Assembly: GCA_003454835.1 (NCBI GenBank)
Contig: DMTA01000334.1
Span: 1 to 52,393 of the forward strand
Origin: Achromobacter sp.
GTDB lineage: Bacteria > Pseudomonadota > Gammaproteobacteria > Burkholderiales > Burkholderiaceae_B
DNA: 52,393 nucleotides
Reading direction: 5' to 3'
Each line of letters begins with the position of its first letter. Positions within the stretch are counted from its first letter, which is position 1. Shown one piece after another: positions 18,244-26,729 of this stretch. Position numbers and translations under genes: made by a program. The notes beneath the pieces are model-generated. The model was not told where the DNA came from, searched no databases, and saw nothing but the letters and a program-made list of their open reading frames with translations.

Positions 18244-18272
18244 ATTTAATTCTATATTTTGAGATTTTTCAA
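18244..18272 (-). promoter_or_regulatory. Predicted iclR promoter
   Basis: On the minus strand -35 TTGAAA (18272-18267), 17-base spacer, -10 TTAAAT (18249-18244). The leader to the ATG would be about 165 bases. Its -35 lies in the palindrome TTGA-N6-TCAA (18259-18272) shared with the divergent dgo promoter. Confidence 0.6.
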
Positions 18273-18287
18273 GCGCTGAACTAGAAT
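18259..18287 (+). promoter_or_regulatory. Predicted dgo operon promoter
   Basis: -35 TTGAGA (18259-18264), exact 17-base spacer, -10 TAGAAT (18282-18287). An inverted pair AATTCTA (18248-18254) / TAGAATT (18282-18288) brackets the central palindrome. This AT-rich island stands out in GC-rich surroundings and is the likely IclR operator. The remaining part of the 358-base gap (18073-18430) is leader sequence with nothing else recognised. Confidence 0.65.
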
Positions 18288-18430
18288 TTTTGCCACCGTT
18301 CGCCGCGCGTCTCCCGCGCGCGCACGGCAGATTTCAGACAACAAGGTCCGCGCCCACTTCGCTAGTTCCGCGCGCCATCAAGGCGCCACGACGGCATCCG
18401 GATGCGCGGACAGAGACGAGACAGACTCTG

Positions 18431-19438
18431 ATGCATACCGGATCGCCCGCCCGTGCGGCTCTCATCGCGCTGGATTGGGGCACCTCTTCACTTCGCGCCT
18501 ACCGCCTGGATGCCACGGGCCGCACGCTCGATACGCGCCATCTGCCCTGGGGCATCATGCGCCTGCCGCAACCGCTGCAGGACGGCGCGGCCACCACGGC
18601 ACTGTCCGGCTTTGAACTGGCTTTTGAACAGGCCTGCGGCGACTGGCTGCGCGCCGAACCGGCCCTGCCCGTGATCGCCTGCGGCATGGTCGGCAGCGCG
18701 CAGGGCTGGAAGGAAGCCGCCTACCTGGACGTACCCGTCGACCTGGAACGCATCGGCACGCTGCTGACGCTGGTGGACCGCCCCGGCGGCACCCCGGTCC
18801 ACATCGTGCCGGGCCTCATCCAGCGCCACGGCCTGCCCAACGTGATGCGCGGCGAGGAAACCCAGGTTTTCGGCGTGATGGCCGACGAGGCCAGCGCCAA
18901 CGCCGACAGCGTGCTCATCGGGTTGCCCGGCACGCACTCCAAATGGGTCAACGCGCGCCGCGGCCGCGTCACCCATTTCGACACCTTCATGACCGGCGAG
19001 GTCTACGCGGCGCTGCGTGGCCACACCATCCTCGGCCGCACGATGGCCGACGCCCCCAATGCCGACATGGCCGCCTTCGAACGCGGCATCAAGGTTGCCG
19101 GCGCCCCCGCCGGCCGGGCCGGCGTGATGTCCACCATCTTCAGTACGCGCGCGCTGGGCCTGACCGGCGAACTCGCGCCTGAATCGCAAGCCGACTACCT
19201 GTCGGGCCTCTTGATCGGCCATGAAGTCGCCGCGCTGGCCGAAATGCTGCGCCAGCAGGGCGACCTGCCCCGCATCGTGCTGTGCGGCGAGCCCGCGCTG
19301 TGCAAGCGCTACATCCTGGCCATGCAGCATTACGGCCTGGGCGCGCCCGAGCAGGCGCAGAACGCCACCGAGCGCGGCCTGTGGCATCTGGCCATCTGCG
19401 CCGGACTTGTGTCTCCTTCCACCCCGATCCCCGCCTAG
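18431..19438 (+). CDS. dgoK: 2-dehydro-3-deoxygalactonokinase
   Basis: Phosphorylates 2-dehydro-3-deoxy-D-galactonate to the 6-phosphate, second step of D-galactonate breakdown. The 335-residue protein has the ASKHA-type start LIALDWGTSSLRAYRLD and the family motif GLPGTHSKWV, with GEPALCKRY near the end. The order dgoK-dgoA-dgoD follows the classical operon. The ribosome site is weak, which may matter given the long leader. First gene after the predicted promoter at 18259. Confidence 0.93.
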   Translation: MHTGSPARAALIALDWGTSSLRAYRLDATGRTLDTRHLPWGIMRLPQPLQDGAATTALSGFELAFEQACGDWLRAEPALPVIACGMVGSAQGWKEAAYLDVPVDLERIGTLLTLVDRPGGTPVHIVPGLIQRHGLPNVMRGEETQVFGVMADEASANADSVLIGLPGTHSKWVNARRGRVTHFDTFMTGEVYAALRGHTILGRTMADAPNADMAAFERGIKVAGAPAGRAGVMSTIFSTRALGLTGELAPESQADYLSGLLIGHEVAALAEMLRQQGDLPRIVLCGEPALCKRYILAMQHYGLGAPEQAQNATERGLWHLAICAGLVSPSTPIPA

Positions 19439-19447
19439 GAACCTTCG

Positions 19448-20101
19448 ATGAACCATCCCGGTCTGCAAACCGCCATGGCCCACTGCGGCCTGATCGCCAT
19501 CCTGCGCGGCATCACGCCCGCCGAAGCCGAGTCTGTCGGACAGGCGCTGTATGACGCAGGCTTCCGCCTGATCGAAGTGCCGCTGAATTCGCCGGATCCG
19601 CTGGACAGCATCCGCGCCATGCGCGCCGCACTGCCCACCGATTGCCTCATTGGCGCCGGCACCGTCCTCAATCCTGACGACTGCGCGCGCATCCAGCAGG
19701 CCGGCGGCGAACTCATCGTCATGCCGCACAGCGACCCGGCCGTCATCCGGCAGGCCAAGAAGCTGGGCATGGCGTCGTGCCCGGGCGTCGCCACGCCCAC
19801 GGAAGCGTTTGCCGCGCTGGCTGCGGGCGCCGACGTGTTGAAGATGTTTCCGGCCGAGCAGCTCGGCCCGGCTGTGCTCAAGGCCTGGCGCGCGGTGATG
19901 CGCCCGCCGATCGCACTGGTTCCCGTGGGCGGCATCACGCCCGACAACCTTTCGAATTACGCCCAGGCGGGCGCCAGCGGCTTCGGCCTGGGCTCCGCCT
20001 TGTACAAACCCGGCCTGTCGGCCGAAGCAACCGGCCAGAACGCACGCGCTTTCGTCGCGGCCTGGCAACGCGCCTATCCTGCCCAGGAGACACAAGCATG
20101 A
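19448..20101 (+). CDS. dgoA: 2-dehydro-3-deoxy-6-phosphogalactonate aldolase
   Basis: Cleaves KDPGal to pyruvate and glyceraldehyde 3-phosphate. The 217-residue class I aldolase has the base Glu43 in [30 protein letters not shown] and the Schiff-base Lys132 in LKMFPAEQ, followed by the phosphate loop PVGGI and GFGLGSALY. Choice of KDPGal over KDPG rests on operon context. The stop overlaps the dgoD start by ATGA. Confidence 0.94.
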   Translation: MNHPGLQTAMAHCGLIAILRGITPAEAESVGQALYDAGFRLIEVPLNSPDPLDSIRAMRAALPTDCLIGAGTVLNPDDCARIQQAGGELIVMPHSDPAVIRQAKKLGMASCPGVATPTEAFAALAAGADVLKMFPAEQLGPAVLKAWRAVMRPPIALVPVGGITPDNLSNYAQAGASGFGLGSALYKPGLSAEATGQNARAFVAAWQRAYPAQETQA

Positions 20102-21246
20102 AGATCACCAAGCTCACCACCTACATCGTGCCGCCCCGGTGGTGCTTCCTGAAGATTGAAACTGACGAAGGCATCGTCGGCTGGGGCGAGCCCGTCGTCG
20201 AAGGCCGCGCGCACTCCGTTGCCGCCGCCGTCGAAGAACTGTCCGATTACCTGATCGGCAAGGATCCGCGCAACATCGAAGACCACTGGACGGTCTTGTA
20301 CCGCGGCGGCTTCTACCGCGGCGGCGCCATCCACATGAGCGCGTTGGCCGGCATCGACCAGGCGCTGTGGGACATCAAGGGCAAGCACCTTGGCGTGCCC
20401 GTGTCGCAACTCCTGGGCGGCAACGTGCGCGACCGCATCCGCGTGTACTCGTGGATCGGCGGCGACCGTCCCGCCGACACCGCCGCGGCCGCCAAGAGCG
20501 CCGTCGAGCGCGGCTTCACCGCCGTCAAGATGAACGGCACCGAAGAGCTGCAGTACATCGACTCGTTCGACAAGGTTGAAAAGTGCCTGGAGAACGTCGC
20601 CGCCGTGCGCGACGCCGTCGGCCCCAACGTGGGCATCGGCGTCGACTTCCACGGCCGCGTGCACAAGCCCATGGCCAAGGTGCTGATGAAGGAACTTGAT
20701 CCGTTCAAGCTCATGTTCATCGAAGAACCCGTGCTGAGCGAACACTACGAAGCGCTGAAGGAACTGGCGCCGCTGACGTCCACGCCCATCGCGCTTGGCG
20801 AGCGCCTGTTCTCGCGCTGGGACTTCAAGCGTGTGCTGTCCGAAGGCTACGTCGACATCATCCAGCCCGACCCGTCGCACGCCGGCGGCATCACCGAAAC
20901 CCGCAAGATCGCCGCGATGGCCGAAGCCTATGACGTCGCGCTGGCCCTGCACTGCCCGCTCGGCCCCATCGCGCTGGCCACCTGCCTGCAGATCGACGCC
21001 GGTTGCTACAACGCGTTCATCCAGGAACAGAGCCTGGGCATCCACTACAACGCCGCCAACGACCTGCTCGACTACGTCAGCAACCGCGAGGTCTTCGCCT
21101 ACGAGGACGGCATGGTCGCGATCCCGCAAGGGCCGGGCCTGGGCATCGAAGTGAACGAGGAATACGTCAAGGAACGCGCCGCAGTGGGCCACCGCTGGCG
21201 CAATCCCATCTGGCGTCACGCCGACGGCAGCTTCGCCGAATGGTAA
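20098..21246 (+). CDS. dgoD: D-galactonate dehydratase
   Basis: Enolase-superfamily enzyme converting D-galactonate to 2-dehydro-3-deoxy-D-galactonate. At 382 residues it matches E. coli DgoD in length, and key residues fall at the same numbers: Mg ligands Asp183, Glu209 and Glu235, acid His185 ([10 protein letters not shown]) and base His285 (ALHCPLGP). The preserved numbering makes this one of the firmest calls in the window. It is translationally coupled to dgoA. Confidence 0.97.
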   Translation: MKITKLTTYIVPPRWCFLKIETDEGIVGWGEPVVEGRAHSVAAAVEELSDYLIGKDPRNIEDHWTVLYRGGFYRGGAIHMSALAGIDQALWDIKGKHLGVPVSQLLGGNVRDRIRVYSWIGGDRPADTAAAAKSAVERGFTAVKMNGTEELQYIDSFDKVEKCLENVAAVRDAVGPNVGIGVDFHGRVHKPMAKVLMKELDPFKLMFIEEPVLSEHYEALKELAPLTSTPIALGERLFSRWDFKRVLSEGYVDIIQPDPSHAGGITETRKIAAMAEAYDVALALHCPLGPIALATCLQIDAGCYNAFIQEQSLGIHYNAANDLLDYVSNREVFAYEDGMVAIPQGPGLGIEVNEEYVKERAAVGHRWRNPIWRHADGSFAEW

Positions 21247-21272
21247 GCCGATAAAAGAGAGAGGAGACACCA

Positions 21273-22583
21273 TTGTCCACCGCCGCCCAAGCCGGCCTGC
21301 AAGGCGCTCAGCGCCCGACCCGCAGCCGCTACATCATCATGGTGATGCTGTTCATCACCGTCGTCATCAACTACCTGGACCGCAGCAACCTGTCCATCGC
21401 CGCCCCCGCCCTCAAGGACGAGTTCGGCCTGGACACGTGGCATGAAGGCCTGATCCTGTCGGCCTTCGGCTGGACCTACGCCGCCATGCAAATCCCAGGC
21501 GGCTGGCTGGTGGACCGCGTGTCCCCCCGCGTGCTGTACGCCGCCGCGCTGATCCTGTGGTCCGCGGCCACGTTCTTCATGGGCTTTGCCGGCAGCTTCG
21601 TCATCCTGTTCGTCCTGCGCCTGGCCGTGGGCGCGCTGGAAGCCCCGGCCTACCCCATCAACAACCGCGTGGTCACCACCTGGTTCCCGGAACGCGAACG
21701 CGCCACCGCCATCGGCTTCTACACGTCGGGCCAGTTCGTCGGCCTGGCGTTTCTGACGCCCGTGCTGGCCTGGTTGCAGCACCACTACGGCTGGCACATG
21801 GTGTTCGTCAGCACCGGCCTCCTGGGCATCATCTGGGGCGTGCTGTGGTTCATGATCTACCGCGAACCGCGCCAGTTCAAGGGCGCCAACGCGGCGGAGA
21901 TCGAGCTGATCCAGCAAGGCGGCGGCGTCGTCGACCTGGACACGCGCGTGCGCGAAAAGAAGGCCCCGTTCAACTGGAACGACCTGGGTCTTGTCATGAG
22001 CAAGCGCAAGCTGTGGGGCGTGTACCTCGGCCAGTTCTGCCTGACCTCCACGCTGTGGTTCTTCCTGACGTGGTTCCCCACGTACCTGGTCAAGTACCGC
22101 GGCATGGACTTCATCAAGTCCGGCTTCCTGGCGTCGGTGCCCTTCCTGGCGGCCTTCGTCGGCGTGCTGTGCTCGGGGGTCCTGTCCGACTTCCTGATCC
22201 GCCGCGGCGCCACCGTCGGCATGGCGCGCAAGCTGCCCATCATCCTGGGTCTCTTGATCTCCACGTCCATGATCGGCGCGAACTTCACGGACTCCACGCC
22301 GTGGGTCATCTTCTTCCTCGCCGTGGCGTTCTTTGGCAACGGTCTGGCGTCGATCACGTGGTCGCTCGTGTCCACGCTGGCGCCCGTTCGCCTCCTGGGC
22401 CTGACCGGCGGCGTGTTCAACTTCGTCGGCAACCTGTCGTCGATCTGCACGCCCATCGTGATTGGCTTGCTGGTGTCAAAGGACAGCTTTGCGCCGGCGA
22501 TCGTGTACGTGTCGTCGCTGGCGTTGCTGGGCGCGCTGTCGTACATCCTGCTGGTTGGGAAGGTGGAACGGATCGAGGCTTGA
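21273..22583 (+). CDS. dgoT: MFS anion:cation symporter, D-galactonate transporter
   Basis: Inner-membrane uptake carrier of 436 residues with 12 hydrophobic segments, in the ACS family (galactonate/glucarate/phthalate permeases). It has the family opening VVINYLDRSNLSIAAPAL, in which Arg contacts the anionic sugar, and the loop motifs GGWLVDRVSPR and NRVVTTWFPERERA. Start is TTG, with GAGAGGAG 6 bases upstream. Last gene of the dgo operon, followed by a terminator. Substrate follows from context. Confidence 0.92.
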   Translation: MSTAAQAGLQGAQRPTRSRYIIMVMLFITVVINYLDRSNLSIAAPALKDEFGLDTWHEGLILSAFGWTYAAMQIPGGWLVDRVSPRVLYAAALILWSAATFFMGFAGSFVILFVLRLAVGALEAPAYPINNRVVTTWFPERERATAIGFYTSGQFVGLAFLTPVLAWLQHHYGWHMVFVSTGLLGIIWGVLWFMIYREPRQFKGANAAEIELIQQGGGVVDLDTRVREKKAPFNWNDLGLVMSKRKLWGVYLGQFCLTSTLWFFLTWFPTYLVKYRGMDFIKSGFLASVPFLAAFVGVLCSGVLSDFLIRRGATVGMARKLPIILGLLISTSMIGANFTDSTPWVIFFLAVAFFGNGLASITWSLVSTLAPVRLLGLTGGVFNFVGNLSSICTPIVIGLLVSKDSFAPAIVYVSSLALLGALSYILLVGKVERIEA

Positions 22584-22620
22584 TGGCTTGGCCTGGATTT
22601 GAATTCTGGCTTTGAATGAA

Positions 22621-22647
22621 GGGGCGTCCTGCGGGACGCCCTTTCTT
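22621..22647 (+). terminator. Terminator of the dgo operon
   Basis: Perfect stem GGGCGTCC / GGACGCCC (22622-22629 and 22634-22641), 4-base loop TGCG, then TTTCTT. Confidence 0.9.
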
Positions 22648-22737
22648 CATGTGGCGCGAATCTGACGCGGCTTATTCTTCTGTCTGATCAGGCGAAATCC
22701 TGACCGTGCCAGTCTGGCCCCGATGCTCACGGCAAAG

Positions 22738-22774
22738 AAAAAGCCCCGGTGGAACCCTGTCCGCCGGGGCTTTT
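22738..22774 (-). terminator. Terminator of the MFS exporter gene
   Basis: Stem AAGCCCCGG / CCGGGGCTT (22741-22749 and 22764-22772). On the minus strand it is followed by TTTCTTT, and on the plus strand by two more T, so it mainly ends the minus-strand gene but may work in both directions. Confidence 0.85.
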
Positions 22775-22799
22775 CATTGGGCGGCCCGAAGGCCGAGCC

Positions 22800-23999
22800 T
22801 CAGCAGCCCTGCGTCGCCAGCTTGCGCCGCCGCACGTTCCCGGCGCGCTGCACCAGCACCAGTCCCAGTCCCGCCGTTGCAATCACCGCGCCAGCAATCG
22901 GCACCGCCGCGTAGCCCATGCCCGCCGAGACAACCGCGCCCCCGGCCGCCGCGCCCACCGCGTTGCCCAGGTTGAACGCGCCCACGTTCATCGACGAGGC
23001 CAGTCCGGGCGCATCGGTCGCGGCGCGCATCACGCCCATCTGCAGCGGCGGCACCACCGCGAACGTCGCGACGCCAAAGATCAGCAGCGCCACCGCCGCG
23101 CCGACCGGCGTGGACGCCAGCCACGGGAATGCCAGCAGGTCCACGATCACCAACACCAGGAAGAAGATCAACGTGCCATCGAGCGAGCGGTCGGCCATGC
23201 GTCCACCCACGCCGTTGCCCAACGTGAAGCCCAGGCCGATCAGCACCAGCATGCCCGTCACGAACGCCGGGGATGCGCCAGTAATTTCGGCCAGCGTCGG
23301 GGCGATGTACGTGTACAGCGTGAACATCGCGCCCGCGCCCAGCACCGTGGTCAGCAGCGCCAGCAGCACAGCGGGGCTGCGCAGCACGGCCAGTTCATGA
23401 CGTACGTTGGGACGCCGGCCCGCCTCGCCCGCCGGCAGCGCGAACCACAGCGACAGCATCGCAATCAGGCCCAGCACCGCCGTCGCAAAGAACGACATCC
23501 GCCAGCCGATCGTCTGTCCCAGCCACGTCGCGGCCGGCACGCCGCCCACGTTGGCGATGGTCAGGCCCATGAACATCGTCGCCACCGCACTGGCCTGCTT
23601 GTGACGCGGCACCACGCTGGCGGCCACCAGCGAGCCCAGGCCAAAAAACGCCCCATGGTTCAGGCTGGTCACCAGACGGGCCAGCAGCAACGTCGTGTAG
23701 TTGGGCGACAGCGCCGACAGGATGTTGCCGATGGTGAAGATCGCCATCAGCAAAATCAGCGCCTTGCGCCGCGACCAGCGCGAGAACGCCAGCGTCATCA
23801 GCGGCGCGCCGACCATCACGCCGATCGCGTAGGCGCTGACCAGCATGCCGGCGCTGGGAATGGACACGTTCACCCCCTCGGCGATGACGGGCAACAGGCC
23901 CATGGGAGAGAACTCGGTCACGCCGATGCCAAACGCACCGACAGCGAGCGCCAACAACGGCGGGCCGGCCTTCACCGGCTGGGTTTCTTGGGGATTCAT
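22800..23999 (-). CDS. MFS transporter, DHA1 family (AraJ/YdhP-like exporter)
   Basis: A 399-residue 12-helix membrane transporter. Features include GVTEFSPMGLLPVIA in helix 1, the loop motif SRWSRRKALI and the motif-C-like region SLVAASVVPRHKQASAVATMFMGLTIANVGG, common in DHA1 drug/sugar exporters such as AraJ and YdhP. The ATG at 23999 has GGAAC close upstream; longer in-frame N-termini lack hydrophobic or conserved features. Substrate unknown. The HipB-like repressor lies 169 bases upstream in the same direction, so joint transcription is possible. Confidence 0.88.
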   Translation of the reverse strand: MNPQETQPVKAGPPLLALAVGAFGIGVTEFSPMGLLPVIAEGVNVSIPSAGMLVSAYAIGVMVGAPLMTLAFSRWSRRKALILLMAIFTIGNILSALSPNYTTLLLARLVTSLNHGAFFGLGSLVAASVVPRHKQASAVATMFMGLTIANVGGVPAATWLGQTIGWRMSFFATAVLGLIAMLSLWFALPAGEAGRRPNVRHELAVLRSPAVLLALLTTVLGAGAMFTLYTYIAPTLAEITGASPAFVTGMLVLIGLGFTLGNGVGGRMADRSLDGTLIFFLVLVIVDLLAFPWLASTPVGAAVALLIFGVATFAVVPPLQMGVMRAATDAPGLASSMNVGAFNLGNAVGAAAGGAVVSAGMGYAAVPIAGAVIATAGLGLVLVQRAGNVRRRKLATQGC

Positions 24000-24168
24000 G
24001 CAAGTTCCTTGGGTTCGATGGCGCCGGCGGGATGTTCCTGGGGCGCATCCGGCCTGAAATGGCCGGCACATCGGATAGACAGGGGTGCAGTATGACGGCC
24101 GGATACTTGCAGAAAAAGGTGTCTAGCGGGCAAACACTTTTGACTTCAGGTCATTAATCGACCAGCGT

Positions 24169-24426
24169 TTAGCCAAACCGAGGGCGCTTCCATCGAACTT
24201 CCACTTCGAGGCCGAGGAGGTCCAACATGTCGAACACCTTTTGCAGCTGCACGGTGGGCTTTCCCCGTTCCAAGTCGACCACGAACCGGTTTCCGGAATT
24301 TCCCAGTCCCGCCAAGTCGACTTGCAGCAAGCCCTGCCGCCGGCGCACAGCCCTGATCAGAGCCCCCAACTCGGTTGACGTAGAAACGACCGCAGGAATC
24401 GCATCAAGCTCGAGCGTGGTCGTCAT
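24169..24426 (-). CDS. HipB-like XRE-family repressor, no HipA partner
   Basis: An 85-residue DNA-binding protein. The helix-turn-helix covers about 20-75: LGALIRAVRRRQGLLQVDLA, then the HipB/Y4mF-type stretch GNRFVVDLERGKPTVQLQKV. The C-terminal strand LGLEVEVRWKR resembles that of HipB. In-frame ATGs at 24474 and 24468 exist, but the start at 24426 is preferred because a perfect operator palindrome lies inside the longer reading. No hipA kinase is next to it: upstream is htpG and downstream an MFS gene. An orphan repressor or a remnant of a toxin-antitoxin locus are both possible. Confidence 0.82.
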   Translation of the reverse strand: MTTTLELDAIPAVVSTSTELGALIRAVRRRQGLLQVDLAGLGNSGNRFVVDLERGKPTVQLQKVFDMLDLLGLEVEVRWKRPRFG

Positions 24427-24442
24427 CGCCTTATCCCCAAAG

Positions 24443-24456
24443 TTACCGATCGGTAA
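24443..24456. promoter_or_regulatory. Operator 1 of the HipB-like regulator
   Basis: Perfect 14-bp palindrome TTACCGATCGGTAA, 17 bases upstream of the repressor ATG. A near-identical site lies exactly 50 bases further upstream, each followed by TCCT on the plus strand. Confidence 0.8.
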
Positions 24457-24492
24457 TCCTAAGGCCATTTTCACGACATTCGAGCTTGAAAC

Positions 24493-24506
24493 TTACCGAG
24501 CGGTAA
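24493..24506. promoter_or_regulatory. Operator 2 of the HipB-like regulator
   Basis: TTACCGAGCGGTAA, the same arms as operator 1 with one central base changed. The start-to-start distance of 50 bases is close to five helical turns, placing both sites on the same DNA face, as for cooperative autorepression. Confidence 0.8.
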
Positions 24507-24574
24507 TCCTCAAGATCAAATCAGACGTCTTCCGAAGGCGCGGCCGCTTCGCCTCGCCCGTGGGACCCAAAAAC

Positions 24575-24601
24575 AAAAAAGGGCGTCCTTTCGGACGCCC
24601 T
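24575..24601 (-). terminator. Terminator of htpG
   Basis: Stem GGGCGTCC / GGACGCCC (24581-24588 and 24593-24600) with TTTC loop; the minus strand continues into TTTTTTG. The stem is the same sequence as in the dgo terminator at 22621. Confidence 0.9.
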
Positions 24602-24623
24602 CTCTGTTGAACCACCCCGCCGC

Positions 24624-26522
24624 TTACTTCAGCAGCAGCGCATTCAACCGCTTCACGAACGCAGCCGGGTCCGCAATCTGCGCCCCTTCTGCCAGCAGCG
24701 CCTGATCGAGCAGCAGACGCGCCCACTGATCGAACTCGCCATCTTCAGCCGCACGAATACGCGCCAGCAACGGATGCTCGGGGTTGATCTCCAGCACGGG
24801 CTTAACATTCGGCGCTTCCTGGCCCGCAGCCTTCAGCATGCGCAGCAGATGCGGGCTGAGTTCGTTCTGGCCCACCACGACGCACGCCGGCGAATCCACC
24901 AGACGCAACGTCACGCGCACTTCCTTGACCTGATCTTCCAGCGTCTTTTGCAGGCGCTCGACCAGCGGCTTGAAGTCCTCGGCCACTTCGGCCTGGTGCT
25001 TCTTTTCTTCCTCGTCGGCCAGTTCCGCCAGATCGAGGCCGCCCTTGGCCACCGACACCAGCGACTTGCCGTCGAATTCGCGCAGGTACGACAGCATCCA
25101 CTCGTCCACGCGATCGGACAGCAGCAGGACCTCGATGCCCTTCTTGCGGAAGATCTCAAGGTGCGGGCTGTTGCTGGCCGCGGCGAACGTGTCCGCCGTG
25201 ACGTAGTAGATCTTGTCCTGGCCTTCCTTCATGCGCGACACGTAGTCGGCAAACGAGACCGTCTGCGCCTGATCGCCAGAATTCGTCGACGCGAAACGCA
25301 TCAGTTTGGCGATGCGCTCCAGGTTGGCCGAATCCTCGCCCGCGCCTTCCTTCAGCACCTGGCCAAATTCCGACCAGAACGTCGCGTAGTCTTCCGGCTT
25401 GTTCTCGGCCAGGTCTTCCAGCAGCGACAGGATGCGCTTGGCGGAACCTTCGCGGATAGCGCGCACGTCGCGGCTTTCCTGCAGGATCTCGCGCGACACG
25501 TTCAGCGGCAGGTCCGCCGAATCGATCACGCCGCGCACAAAGCGCAGGTACGACGGCAGGAGCTGGTCGGCGTCGTCCATGATGAAGACGCGCTTGACGT
25601 ACAGCTTCACGCCGTGGCGGCCGTCGCGGTCCCACATGTCCATGGGCGCGTGCTTGGGCACGTACAGCAGCTGCGTGTACTCGCTGCGGCCTTCGACGCG
25701 GTTGTGCGTCCAGGCCAGCGGATCGTCGTAGTCGTGCGAGACCGTCTTGTAGAACTCGCGGTACTGCTCTTCCGTCACCTCGGACTTGTTGCGGGCCCAC
25801 AGCGCGTTCGCCTGGTTCACCGTTTCCAGTTCGTCTGTCTTGACCTGCTCGCCCTTCTCTTGATCCCACTCTTCCTTGGCCATGCGGATCGGCAGCGAGA
25901 TGTGGTCGGAATAGCGGCGCAGGATCTCGCGCAGTTTCCAGCCGTTCAGGAGTTCGTCCTCGTCAGCGCGCAGGTGCAGCGTCACGTCCGTGCCGCGGCC
26001 GGCCTTTTCAGCGGCGGCAATCGTGAACTCGCCCTGGCCGTCGGATTCCCACTGGATCGCGTCCGTGGAACCGGCGCGGCGGCTCACCACCGTCACCTTG
26101 TCCGCCACGATGAACGACGAATAAAAGCCCACGCCGAATTGGCCGATGAGCTGGGCATCCTTTTGCTTGTCGCCGGTCAGCTGCGAGAAGAACTCGCGCG
26201 TGCCCGAACGGGCGATCGTGCCCAGGTTGGCCACCGCCTCTTCGCGCGACAGGCCGATGCCGTTGTCGGAGATCGTGATGGTGCGGGCGGCCTTGTCGTA
26301 GCTGACCGTGATGGCCAGTTCGCCGTTGCCTTCCAGCAATTCCGGCTGGTCGATGGCTTCGAAGCGCAGCTTGTCGCAGGCGTCCGACGCGTTCGACACC
26401 AGCTCGCGCAGGAAGATTTCCTTGTTGCTGTACAGCGAATGGATCATCAGATGAAGCAGTTGCTTCACCTCGGCCTGGAACCCCAGGGTTTCGGACGCGG
26501 AATTCGTGGCGGTTTGGCTCAT
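24624..26522 (-). CDS. htpG: Chaperone protein HtpG (Hsp90)
   Basis: Dimeric ATP-dependent chaperone of 632 residues. The GHKL ATPase domain has catalytic Glu40 ([17 protein letters not shown]), Asp86 in SDNGIGLS and the lid GQFGVGFYS. The middle domain holds the catalytic-loop sequence [15 protein letters not shown], and the C-terminal domain mediates dimerisation. Length matches the family. The leader contains CCCTAATTTA about 35 bases upstream, but no CTTGAA box, so a heat-shock promoter is not supported from sequence. Confidence 0.98.
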   Translation of the reverse strand: MSQTATNSASETLGFQAEVKQLLHLMIHSLYSNKEIFLRELVSNASDACDKLRFEAIDQPELLEGNGELAITVSYDKAARTITISDNGIGLSREEAVANLGTIARSGTREFFSQLTGDKQKDAQLIGQFGVGFYSSFIVADKVTVVSRRAGSTDAIQWESDGQGEFTIAAAEKAGRGTDVTLHLRADEDELLNGWKLREILRRYSDHISLPIRMAKEEWDQEKGEQVKTDELETVNQANALWARNKSEVTEEQYREFYKTVSHDYDDPLAWTHNRVEGRSEYTQLLYVPKHAPMDMWDRDGRHGVKLYVKRVFIMDDADQLLPSYLRFVRGVIDSADLPLNVSREILQESRDVRAIREGSAKRILSLLEDLAENKPEDYATFWSEFGQVLKEGAGEDSANLERIAKLMRFASTNSGDQAQTVSFADYVSRMKEGQDKIYYVTADTFAAASNSPHLEIFRKKGIEVLLLSDRVDEWMLSYLREFDGKSLVSVAKGGLDLAELADEEEKKHQAEVAEDFKPLVERLQKTLEDQVKEVRVTLRLVDSPACVVVGQNELSPHLLRMLKAAGQEAPNVKPVLEINPEHPLLARIRAAEDGEFDQWARLLLDQALLAEGAQIADPAAFVKRLNALLLK

Positions 26523-26729
26523 GGTTCTGGGTAGCTCGGAAAATAAATTAGGGACAAATATCAGTCGGCTGGGGCGATGCGCCGGCGCGGCCGCCCGGAA
26601 ACCCTACTGATGTGGGGGCCAATGGGAACTTTTCAAGGCCGGGTGGCGGAGAAGCAACCTGACAGGCGGCTGTCCCCGGTAAAATCCCGCACTTTTCTCA
26701 CCTGCCCCTCCTCGGCCGGCCCTCCCGCC

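Noticed and set aside
20074..21273. 399-codon frame antisense to dgoD
   Set aside because: dgoD matches E. coli catalytic numbering exactly; the antisense frame has no recognisable motif.
24169..24426. Complete hipBA toxin-antitoxin operon
   Set aside because: No HipA kinase frame on either side; the neighbours are htpG and an MFS gene.
24774..26534. Long open frame of 586 codons antisense to htpG
   Set aside because: Composition is the high-GC complement of htpG (long runs of Val/Leu/Arg/His/Gln), with no domain signal; htpG itself is unmistakable.
26523..26600. Sigma-32 heat-shock promoter for htpG
   Set aside because: CCCTAATTTA is only a loose match to the -10 and no CTTGAA-type -35 lies at proper spacing.
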